Assembly: GCA_023375785.1 (NCBI GenBank)
Contig: SZWC01015111.1
Location: 31,324 to 60,116, forward strand
Reading direction: 5' to 3'
DNA length: 28,793 bases
Source of the DNA: Penium margaritaceum
Taxonomy: Eukaryota; Streptophyta; Zygnematophyceae; Desmidiales; Peniaceae
Shown: one piece after another, positions 19,901 through 27,915 of the stretch
Position numbering within the stretch: the first letter of the stretch is position 1
Layout: every line of letters starts with the position of its first letter
Translations under genes and position numbers: made by a program
Notes under the pieces: model-generated
Databases searched by the model: none
What the model saw: only the letters and a program-made list of their open reading frames with translations
Told to the model about the DNA's origin: nothing

Positions 19901-21586
19901 GCAGCGGGGGGTGCNGGAGGCGTTGCTGGATCCCGCGCCATTTGCTACGATATATGCCTTGCAATCCATCTTGTGGTTCGGGAAGGGCTCCCACGGCCAA
20001 TTGTAGGCGTGCAGCAGTGGCCTTTAGTGACATAGGACAGCTTCACCGCCCCCTAGTTTCGACGAGACAACTACGTGTACATGCAACGCGCAACCATGTC
20101 TGACCGCCTCCACGTACCGTACGTCGATCCGTCCAGGCTCGCTGCGCACCCACTGTAGCCCAAAGCGGTTGGCCACCACGTAGTCTTTGATGGCCGCCCT
20201 GCATGCAACCGTGTTGCAGAACTTTCTGCACTCCACTAGATCATCACCATCTTCCTTTTTCTTCTTCGTCGTAGAATCGGGGGAACTGTCTGACGTTGCT
20301 GCAAAAAGGAGAGGACAGGTAGTTCGTGACAGCATGACAATGAAAGACAAACTTTGAAAGACACACAAGAAAGAGAGGACAGGTAGTTCACGACAGCATG
20401 ACAAGCAAAGACACATAATGAGACACAGTGTCTAAGGCACAGTGAAAGACACACAATTTCATGGCAGCATTACAGTGAATGAAGTACAAAACAGGACACC
20501 CAAATTACCAGTGGAGCCACTAGGACATAGTACACGGTGTCTTGCCCACGTGTGTGTGTGTGTATGGTAGAGCCTCGGTCTACTCCGGGGAGCGTGGCTC
20601 CATCCAGATAACGGCATGGTCTTCGTGGCTTCTTCTTCCAAACGTCTTTCCCTGTCCTCATATTCCTGATCTCTGTTCAGCTAGAAGAAGATTTCTTCCT
20701 CGGCACCTGATTCACGGAAGACAACGTGGTGTGCCAGACTCTGAGGCTGAGCTGGAGGAGGCGCTAGAGGAACACCATGGTCGGCAGGGCGATAGGTGCG
20801 TTGCTGATGTGGTGGCGCGACGTGTGGAGGTGCGGGTCGTGCCGCAGGTCGGGCAGCGGGTGGAGCAGTGGGTCGTGATGTAGGTCGGGCAGCGGGGGGT
20901 GCAGCGGGTTGTGCCGCAGGTCGGGCAGCGGGTGGTGTAGCGGGTCGTGCAGCAAGATGTGCAGCAGTTGCTGAAGCTGGGCATCCAGCGGGTGGTACAG
21001 GGCGTGGTGCAACGCGTGGTGCAGCGGGTGGCGGAGCAGGTGGTGCAGCGGGTGGTACAGCGGGTGGTGCAGCAGGTGGTGCACCGGGTGATATAGCGGT
21101 AGGCGCAGCGGGTCTTGTAGCGGCTGCTGCCGCTGCTCTTCCAGTGCGTGGTGCCACAGGTCGAGCAGCAGGTGGTGCAGCGGGCGTCGGGTCTGCGAAT
21201 AGTGCACCCGGTGGGGCCACACCAACGCCATTGGAGCGCCACCCCGCAGCCGTCTGTTGGTTCGGCCGTCCTAAGTTGTGCCACCTTGGGTCTGAAGGGC
21301 CAGACACAGCTGTGGCGCCAGTTGCCGGCGAGGACGCAAGACGGGGAGGTAGCGGCCGTGGCACGCGGAACTAAGCCGCCACGGGCAAGCCCCCCTGGCC
21401 GAAGGTGACAGCCCGTCCGCGTGTGATTGGGCCTAGTGGTGAAGAGAGTGCGGCCATTGCAGAACGCAATGCCTGTGCACATGAGAGGGATGGGTGAGTG
21501 GTCGGCTTTGTCGAATGTACACGAACTGGTCGAGCAGTGGCAGGAGCCTTCGCCCTCCGGGCACTGCCCCGGGTCTGGGGCGCCAT
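16988..21586 (-). pseudogene. MuDR-type MULE transposase, inner element
   Basis: Minus strand; exon limits inferred. The N-terminus starts at ATG 21586 (MAPQTRGSARR) with a frame change near 21370, then a long Ala/Pro/Arg-rich repeat region (21360-20780) and FFxLNRDQEYEDRERRLEEE. The exon from 19306 (after TTTTGCAG) holds the MuDR DNA-binding region (IEDYVVANRFGLQWVHSEPR, CAWHVHAVV, IGRGSPSRTTRWIA). The exon from 18686 (after CTTGCAG) carries the core: Asp in TIDETFLKNGHKK (18555-18557), SNREAGLEKAM where the second catalytic Asp is Asn (18362-18364), ATHTYCA-stop-HLRRN, and Glu in NASESLNARL. Then SWIM (CECHRWHEFGQPWQHAYAI), CCHC knuckle at 17502-17461 (CQKCGRKGHTRKRC) and an acidic tail to 16988. 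An extra base in T7 (18500-18506) and other breaks kill it. Its relation to the outer transposase is clear in every block. Confidence 0.88.
18924..20902. repeat. About 990-bp near-identical direct duplication around an N
   Basis: 18924-19914 and 19916-20902 carry the same sequence with scattered, mostly transition differences and a shorter GT microsatellite in the second copy (about 20548 against 19556). The single N at 19915 separates them. The copies break exactly at the N, so unmerged overlapping contig ends or two haplotypes are more likely than a biological duplication. The second copy has TAG where the first has TGG in FFWLNRDQ. Confidence 0.85.
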
Positions 21587-22300
21587 AGCGCCAAGAATGG
21601 GCACATTGGCATTTTCTGAACACAATATATGCCTGACGTGCCCTGCAAATCGACTCACCTCGCTTGATCAGGAGAGAGAGTGCCATGTTGAAGCTCCATC
21701 GCGAACACACGAGAACCTGGCATAGTCACACATCGACTCTGGAGCAGCCAAAATGACAGACACACTTGGGGGGGTGCGGATGCTAACCCCCCGTCCATGC
21801 TCACGCTGACTCTGACTTCCGGCGACGCATATCAGGGACCATTACAACGTACATGGACGGGTTATGCAACCAATCGGCGTGCAGTAGACACGTGAGACAA
21901 TGGTCAAGGGTCAGTGGAGCACCTCCGCTGTCGTACATACAGATTCGGCAGCCATTCTGGCATCTGAGCATGCAGGCCGTATTTCATCCGCCTTATTGTT
22001 TACGAGTGTACATAACGTCAGCATGGCAAAGAAAAAGCAACGACGAAGCGAGCGGAACACCTCTAACTTTAGAGAAAAGCAAGTACCCCTTCCATCGTGA
22101 CCGAGCGGATCACCGAACCAAGTTTTTCTGTAAATATTTGTACACATTTAAAGTTGCGTTCACCTTCGTGCAGCGTGTCATTGTACGGACTGCGGAAACG
22201 AACCCTGAAAAGCATATTGAAAGGGAAAAAAGTAACAGCGTGCCCGCTGTGCCACACATATAACCCAGGTACCGGTAGTCCTTCATAAGTGAGAGTACCA
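21587..22300. other. Upstream region of inner transposase
   Basis: No recognised gene. Short plus-strand frames occur (for example MAKKKQRRSERN at 22022), broken and without known domains. The transposase promoter is expected here, next to the terminal minisatellite. Confidence 0.4.
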
Positions 22301-22304
22301 TGGG

Positions 22305-22444
22305 TGCTTGGTTGCTTTCCCGCGGAGCGACGGGCGGATGGTTGCTTTTCTTCCGAACGACGGGCGGATCGTTATTTTTGTTCTGAACGACGGGCGGATG
22401 AGAGTCACACTTTGTGTTTTATGGGTATCTGAGTTATTTCACCC
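22305..22444 (-). repeat. Inner MULE right terminal repeat with minisatellite
   Basis: Three units of about 30 bp, each with CGACGGGCGGAT (about 22328, 22358, 22388) separated by TTGCTTTTCTTCCGAA-like sequence. The end is ATGGGTATCTGAGTTATTTCA then CCC at 22442-22444. Reverse-complemented, it aligns with the outer left end at GGTGAAA, ATACCC, TGAC..CTCAT and TCAGAACAA. Confidence 0.82.
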
Positions 22445-22453
22445 TATTAAGAA
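22445..22453. repeat. Target site duplication, inner MULE, right
   Basis: TATTAAGAA, 8 of 9 identical to 13724-13732. Confidence 0.8.
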
Positions 22454-22609
22454 CTGAAGTATTGTAATTCTCGTCGTCAAACGGAAACGTCAGACTCGCG
22501 TGCATGCATGATGCGCCCATGTACAAAATGAAGTACAAAACTTCTGAACTGTGAAATGATAATACCAGGTCACCCTTCTTCAGTATGAAATGAACAATAT
22601 ACCGTCACT

Positions 22610-22862
22610 TTAAGAGTTCAACATTTCCGATGGGTATATGGGGCTTATTGTTCAAGGGTAGGGACAAACGAGGCTTATATTGTTGGCGGAGGGGCGGATA
22701 AGGCTTATCGATCCGACAAAGGGGCGGATGGGGCTTATCGTTCTGGCGGAGGGGCGGATGGAGCTTATTGTTCCGGCGAAGGGACGGATGGGGCTTATTG
22801 TTCCGACCGAGGGGTGGATGGAGCTTATTGGTCGAATTTAGGGGTATATAGTCACTCCGCCC
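22610..22862 (-). repeat. Outer MULE right terminal repeat with 30-bp minisatellite
   Basis: Seven units with GGCTTATTGTTC or variants followed by GGCGGAGGGGCGGATG-like sequence, ending GGGGTATATAGTCACTCCGCCC. It is the reverse complement of 8386-8625, with more units on this side. Bounded outside by TATCCTGTC (22863-22871). Confidence 0.85.
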
Positions 22863-23031
22863 TATCCTGTCTAGCCGAATTTCCTAGGTGAGCCCTGCCA
22901 GACACCTGACGGCCCCAAATCCGGACGTTGTCTGTTTTTCTTGAAAACTACATAACCACGCTACAAACACAATCGTGCAGTCAGAATTAGCAAGAAAAAT
23001 GCCTATGTGGAGTTACGGCTACCCAAACCCA
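22863..23031 (-). repeat. 5' LTR of copia element A, distal part
   Basis: It starts with the right MULE duplication (22863-22871) and continues the LTR interrupted at 8385. 22872-23031 aligns with about 300-483 (CCTGCCAGACA, CTTGAAAACT, GTCAGAAT, AAGAAAAAT, GGAGTTA, AAACCCA). On the minus strand it begins TGGGTTT at 23031, taken as the LTR start. Confidence 0.7.
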
Positions 23032-23064
23032 GGCGTCCGTTGCACTGCTCCTGAGAGTTATCTA

Positions 23065-23579
23065 CCGTATTACCGCAATTATTCGGAAGGAAATTAATTA
23101 TGATCATTTCCAAAGACGGTCATTTACTCCTCTTGGGTACTTGTGTAATGGTTGTAAATTAGTCCTCCATGGGCTTCAAATTAATCCGAAAAAAAGAACA
23201 CTTCGAGGTTAAGATCGAATTTTGCTGGCGGTAAAAACTGCGACGGTCATTGACTGTCGCTCGATCGAGCACAAGCGCTCAGTGACTGCGAGTCGGTCAA
23301 TGAGCTCTTGCGCGGACGTCGCGTGGACGTCGATAAAGTCCACGCGACGTCGGCCGTCGATTCACTTGCTCAAGTTCGAGCAAGCAAACTCGGACGTCCG
23401 AACACAACCGCGATTTTGACACATGAGGACATGAAACGACCGGGTGACTTCGAATTTAACTGGGAGTGAACTGCTTGAGGGCACTTCTGTACCGGCACAT
23501 AACTCGGTCCTGGTTGGTCGATAAATGAAAACCAAAAACACCTTCGCAAAAAAGCTTCCGAATAATTGCGGTAATACGG
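23065..23579. mobile_element. MITE with 25-bp perfect terminal inverted repeats, TA duplication
   Basis: 23065-23089 (starting CCGTATTACCGC) is the exact reverse complement of 23555-23579, and TA flanks both sides (23063-23064, 23580-23581). The 515-bp body has no transposase. It contains a 14-bp stem with a 9-base loop at 23315-23351 (GACGTCGCGTGGAC arm) and a CTTGCTC/GAGCAAG stem near 23366. TA duplication points to a Tc1/mariner-like mobiliser; the family is not identified. It interrupts the gap between the copia LTR and the copia B RNase H fragment. Confidence 0.9.
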
Positions 23580-23581
23580 TA

Positions 23582-25100
23582 TGACTACTGATGACGCGAC
23601 ATGCAAGGGTTGTTGCCGATGGGGTTGGCCGTGTGAGTGTGTTGTATCAGGAGTACAAGGAGGAGGAGAACCACGCACTTGGCTTCACGAAGACACGTCC
23701 ACTCCACCAAACAGCGACCTGTCGGCATCAGCCTCCATCCAGTTAGTCGTCTGCACGAGCATGTACACCAGCCAAGAGGTCACAGTACAAGTTAGTGAGG
23801 CAGTGCACGGACAAAAGAACAACAGAGGACACTGTGAAATTTGTGTAAGGAGGTAGACAGCAAAGGCAATCTTGGGGCGTCTGGTAGTGGCCAAGTACAT
23901 CACAGAGCCAATAAGGCATAAGTACAAGATCACGTCCACTGTCTCCCCTAGTTGTACTGGATCATCCACCTTCAGAGAATCCTATCCGTCACGTGTGAAG
24001 GGGTGGAGGCTATGGGAACTGCACCAAGGAGGTCTTCAAATCGCTCCCGCACAACGGGTGCGTAACGTGCATGATGTAGCAAGAGTGTCCATCACTGACG
24101 ATTGCATACGATCTCCATCCTCAGAATCTGAGCTTCGAGACCGAGTTCTTCATCCTATAGGTAGCATGAAGGCCTTCCATGGCCTCTTTCACTACCTCCA
24201 TAGAAGGAGACACAATGAAGAGGTCGTCTTCTTTGATCAGGTTGGCAGTGAAACTCTCAGTTGTCTATCTGAGAAAGAGGGACGGGTTGGCGTCAGTCTG
24301 CACGTAACCGACACGGGACAGTGTGCCGGTGATCTCCAAGTTCCAGTACCTAGGTGACTATTTTAAGTCGTATAAGGCCTTATGCAAACGCCAGACGTTG
24401 TCACCAACCTAAAACTCAGGTGGCTTGACCATGTACATCTCCTCCTCTAATGTGCCATAGAGGAACGCATTGTTCACATACTTTTGGTGTAGCTCCAAGT
24501 TGTGGTGAGTGACAACTCAGGTTAGAGCGCGAGCGTTGGTCATTCAGCCAACGGGTGTGAAGTTGTCAGTGAAATCTAAACCCTTAACCTAAGAGAACCC
24601 CTGGGCCATCAAACGAGCATTTTAGCAAACCAGTGTGCCATTAGGCTTCACCTTATCACAAAGGATCCACTAAGCATATATAACATTCCACCGAGACAAG
24701 GTGTCAACAAGTTCAAAGACACCATGCTCACAGATGACTCCTAGCTCATCCTCACAAGAAACACGCCAGAACTCTGCACCATGAGCCGAGAGTGCCTCCT
24801 TCTACGTACCAACATCAGGCGTCGTCAAGGGAGAGCTCTGAGTGGCTAAGGCACACGCCTCCGGACTTGTTCTGACCACAACAAGGTTGGCTACAACATC
24901 GCAAGTGACTGAGAACTCTCAGGAGGCCAACTCGTGACCAACAAGGCACACCGGGTGCACCTCAGTGTAGTCCGCTAGGCCAAGTGCCTTCGTGCCAGGA
25001 TCGCCACTCCGAACACAACAAGTGAAGCATCTAGCATCTAAGGATCTAATCGATTGTCCGCGGAGCCCGAGAGGCGAGTGGTTGAAGACGACCATCAGGC
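23582..25100 (-). pseudogene. Copia element B, RT and start of RNase H
   Basis: The minus strand from about 24870 reads AHGAEFWRVSCEDELGVICE, HGVFELVDTLSRWNVIYA, MAQGFS-stop-VKGLDFTDNF, LELHQKYVNNAFLYGTLEEE, VWRLHKALYDLK-stop-SPRYWN, and KEDDLFIVSPSMEVV (degraded YVDD box, about 24220). At 23969-23870 it has LIGSVMYLATTRRPKIAFAV. These are ordered Ty1/copia RT blocks of a family distinct from element A. At 23830 it runs into the 240-bp block shared with 1011-1249, then the MITE. Many stops; inactive. Confidence 0.85.
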
Positions 25101-25648
25101 TCACGAGAGTAACCTGAATGTCGTTAGTGGTGGCAACTACCACTTGTGTTGTCACTCGATGCTTTGTGTGCTTAAAAAAAACCGCAGTGCTTGAGGGTCT
25201 CTGGCCCTCAAGCCATCCCATCTCACCGCCCACAGTCCCAGATGACCCCGCTCGATCCACGTGGCACCTTCGACCGATCGGTGTGGCATTGCCACGGTAC
25301 ATCAGGTAACCGGAATGATTGAGCAATGAACCAAAGAGTTGGGACAAAGCGGGAAGGAAAAACTTGTGATGTCGCTAAAACGCTGCAATCCCAACACTCG
25401 AATGGAAGGGTAGCCTGCCGAGTAAGGTACGGGGTAACAATCGAATAATCACTTCTAGTCAATGTTTTCCATGCATGAATTGAAGCTAATAAGTTTGGCG
25501 AGCGTTGGTCGTTAAGTTTGGCATTGACCGTCAAGGTCTTTCAAGATGGACGTCCCCTTTACAAGGTGCTTGGGATTTTGCGAGCGTTTTCCCTCATCAT
25601 TTTCATCAACTAGGTAGTTGGTGGGCCGGACGGCTTGATGAGATATTA
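25101..25648. other. Non-coding stretch right of copia B
   Basis: I recognise no gene. 25100-24950 may still be the linker upstream of copia B RT (minus frame ending GLADYTEVHPVCLVGHELAS). No LTR or primer-binding site for element B is visible. Confidence 0.35.
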
Positions 25649-26002
25649 TTTTAAAAGGTTCAAAATACATTGGTGCCCATCGTTTCGCTCAATAGATCAG
25701 CGGTGTTTGTAGTCGAAAAGTCGGAACGACGGCGGTGTCCAGAGTCAAATACGGAAAGACGACGCTATCCATAGTCGAAAACGAAATGACAGCGATGCCC
25801 ATGTTTTTCGTTGTGCGAGTAATGGTTTTTTTGCTCGCACAACGAAGAACATGGGCATCGCTTTCATTTCGTTTTCAACAATGGACAGCACCGTCTTTTC
25901 GTTTTTGACTCTGGTTACCGCCGTCTTTCCGTTTTTTACTACGGACACCGCGCATCTAACAAGCGAAACGATGGACACCGGTGTATTTTGAACCTTTTAA
26001 AA
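25649..26002. mobile_element. 354-bp foldback (palindromic) element
   Basis: Left arm 25649-25819 and right arm 25834-26002 are imperfect reverse complements along their whole length around a 14-base loop (TAATGGTTTTTTTG). The outermost block TTTTAAAAGGTTC pairs with GAACCTTTTAAAA and the innermost GCGATGCCCATG with CATGGGCATCGC. Arms carry repeated GTCGAAAA/GAAATGAC-like words. No coding capacity. A clear target duplication is not visible. Confidence 0.85.
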
Positions 26003-26205
26003 AAGGATGGACGAAAGTGCTCGCCTTTTCAAGACTATTTAGTCTTTTCCAGACTTAACATTAAATGGTGTCGATGCCACTATGTTCACTTTCCATGATT
26101 TTGCAAGAAGGTGATGAATGAATAGTGTGACTCATTAGTCATGACCATTGCCGCCTGTGGTTGGCTAAATAGTCCAAGCACCCTAAGATATTCTTCCAAC
26201 CACAA

Positions 26206-27164
26206 ACTTCGAAGTCTAGTTTTGGAAATGGGTCTCAGTTCCTTCTGGAATTAAAGAAAGGGTACATGTAGGGATTACCCACTAAATTGGATTGTGTGTA
26301 TGCCGTACCCGACGATAGGAAGAATATTAACATCTTATCCGGCGTTTGTAAGAAGAACACTCACCTACCCACTGGCACGAGAATATTAACAGTTAATTTG
26401 CGAACAACGAGAAATCGCAGCATGTCGACGATACATGCGATGCAACATCGACATGCTGACATCACCGATTTCTTTGAAAATTCAAAAACCCCTCATTTGA
26501 AGGGTTTGTGAATGTGCGTGGGAAGAAATTTTGTGTATGGTTTGTTGGTTTGTGTGGCTTCCACCCGTCACGACCGACACTGCTAGTTTACCGATATACC
26601 CACATTGGGGTATATGGCAGAGGAGGGCGTGACGACACGACGGGCCTCCGGACTGCACCGAGACTTCTCCAGCACCTACGACAGCGCCGGCGAGACGCGG
26701 TCGATGCGTTCCGGCAGCCATGTGGGCTTGTCAGGAGGTAGGAGAGTTTTCTCGGTGGGTTCAGACCCGCGCACCCGGTTGACTGTACCGGTGCGACGAG
26801 GAGACCCGATGGCTATTGTGGGGCNACTTCGAAGTCTAGTTTTGGAAATGGGTCTCAGTTCCTTCTGGAATTAAAGAAAGGGTACATGTAGGGATTACCC
26901 ACTAAATTGGATTGTGTGTATGCCGTACCCGACGATAGGAAGAATATTAACATCTTATCCGGCGTTTGTAAGAAGAACACTCCCCTACCCACTGGCACGA
27001 GAATATTAACAGTTAATTTGCGAACAACGAGAAATCGCAGCATGTCGACGATACATGCGATGCAACATCGACATGCTGACATCACCGATTTCTTTGAAAA
27101 TTCAAAAACCCCTCATTTGAAGGGTTTGTGAATGTGCGTGGGAAGAAATTTTGTGTATGGTTTG
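26206..27164. repeat. 339-bp direct repeat around an N, copies diverge at one end
   Basis: 26206-26544 and 26826-27164 are almost identical; I see one substitution (CTCACCTACC against CTCCCCTACC). The second copy starts right after the N at 26825. After the repeat, the first copy continues into 26545-26824 and the second into a different sequence, so this is not a simple end overlap. Each copy contains an 11-bp stem (CAGCATGTCGA with TCGACATGCTG, 26418-26458 and 27038-27078). Confidence 0.85.
26614..26824 (+). CDS. Partial open frame ending at the N, Ser/Arg/Gly-rich
   Basis: ATG 26614 opens MAEEGVTTRRASGLHRDFSS, then GETRSMRSGSHVGLSGGRR and LTVPVRRGDPMAIVG up to the N. This stretch is GC-rich compared with its AT-rich neighbours and lies only in the first copy of the repeat context. 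It could be a first exon cut by the assembly join, or a random open frame. No family recognised. Confidence 0.3.
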
Positions 27165-27467
27165 CATGGGGGGTCCGAGACTTCCCAAGTGTTGAAAGGG
27201 AACTTGTTGGCCCCACTGCCGCAGGGCCTAGAAGGAGCCCGCGCAAAAAGAAACCTTAAAACTCCAACTGTTATTTTGGTTAGGGTTTGAATAAGGTTTT
27301 CATATGAAACCTTTAGAGTTTGCGAGTTAGAAAAAGAAATAAATCGAGAATTTCCGCTCGATCACGATTTTCGCGTGGGAGCAAGAGTCGCGAGAGGGGT
27401 CGACATGCCCCACCTTGCTTCGCTTAATGAGCTGCGCATGCTGCTGATCGAGCATGGTGAAGCAAGT
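27165..27467. other. Non-coding stretch
   Basis: No gene recognised. CCCACCTTGCTTC near 27410 is loosely complementary to GAAGCAAGTGGGC at 27459-27471. Confidence 0.35.
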
Positions 27468-27540
27468 GGGCAGGGCAGTTTTCTTTTTTAAGTAGCTGAG
27501 CAGGGCAGTTTTCTTTTTTACGTCACTGGGCAGGGCGGAA
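27468..27540. repeat. 30-bp tandem repeat, about 2.4 units
   Basis: Units with CAGGGCAGTTTTCTTTTTTA start near 27471 and 27501, and a partial third CAGGGCGGAAAT near 27531. Confidence 0.85.
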
Positions 27541-27631
27541 ATATATTGTGTTCGCTGGGTAGGAAGCCACCAACCTCCTCGCGGATATGGTAGAAGGGCT
27601 ATTATGCACTTCAAGTAACCTCAAATACTTA

Positions 27632-27913
27632 GGATGCGTTTAGATTGCTCAGCATTGGGCCTCACGGTCTCGGGTTTCAGCGATTTTACTCCTAAAGGAC
27701 GCCCTTTTCTGCGATACTCTTGACCGTTACTTCAAGGACTGCGGTCGACCAGACCAACAGTCAACGCGGCTGCGAGGGAATGCGGTCGGATTCTCACCCT
27801 CGGTCATGGCGAAAGTATCCGTCCGCAGAGAAGGAGGTGATCTGGACTTCGACTTCCCCGTTCGCAGTGTTCTGCGACCGCGAGGCCCAGTGCTGAGCGA
27901 TCATAACGGGCCC
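27632..27913. mobile_element. 282-bp MITE candidate with imperfect 42-bp inverted ends
   Basis: The left end GGATGCGTTTAGATTGCTCA and the right end, read inward, GGGCCCGTTATGATCGCTCA match at about 33 of 42 positions, continuing through GCATTGGGCCTC / GCACTGGGCCTC. TA flanks both ends (27630-27631, 27914-27915). No coding capacity. The GGGCCCGTT end is common in plant MITEs, but the superfamily is not resolved. Confidence 0.7.
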
Positions 27914-27915
27914 TA

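Larger units (their letters stand above)
13733..22444 (-). mobile_element. Inner Mutator-like element nested in the outer MULE
   Basis: The left end GGGTTCGGTCACCATATACCC and the right end, read outward-in GGGTGAAATAACTCAGATACCC, share the GGG start and ATACCC at about position 17-22 with both ends of the outer element. Just inside, CGACGGGCGaATGAG (left, reverse complement) pairs with CGACGGGCGGATGAG (right). A 9-bp duplication flanks it (8/9). Contents from the left: small Trp-rich genes on plus (14400-15740), uncertain short frames (15888-16351), and a MULE transposase on minus (21586-16988). Annotated length is 8712 bp, of which about 990 bp is a near-identical duplication at an N. Strand is given as that of the transposase. 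Confidence 0.82.
8386..22862 (-). mobile_element. Outer Mutator-like element (interrupted by a second MULE)
   Basis: Its ends are inverted relatives: CGGTGAAAATATCG..ACCCC at the left, and GGGCGGAGTGAC..TATACCCC at the right read outward-in. Both are followed by a 30-bp minisatellite in inverted orientation. A 9-bp duplication (8/9) flanks it, and the interrupted sequence is the copia LTR, whose uninterrupted relative lies at about 278-320. Without the inner element (13733-22444 plus one duplication) it would be about 5.8 kb. It contains a transposase pseudogene (minus, 12950-10379) and a frameshifted copy of the small Trp-rich gene (plus, 9041-9237). Strand is given as that of the transposase. 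Confidence 0.8.

Noticed and set aside
20868..21374. Plus-strand Gly/Ala-rich 168-codon frame
   Set aside because: Antisense shadow of the Ala/Pro/Arg-rich N-terminus of the inner transposase.
21853..22263. 136-codon plus-strand frame near the inner right end
   Set aside because: No known motif, overlapping equally long frames on both strands, and no relative in the outer element.
8363..22887. An 11-bp pair GAAACTCCTAG / GAATTTCCTAG as the outer target duplication
   Set aside because: Two mismatches and wrong length for a MULE; the 9-bp pair at 8377 and 22863 fits better with the conserved GGG..ATACCC termini.
27327..27614. 95-codon minus-strand frame with KKKTAL repeats
   Set aside because: Its repeated residues come from the 30-bp tandem repeat; no homology or start context.
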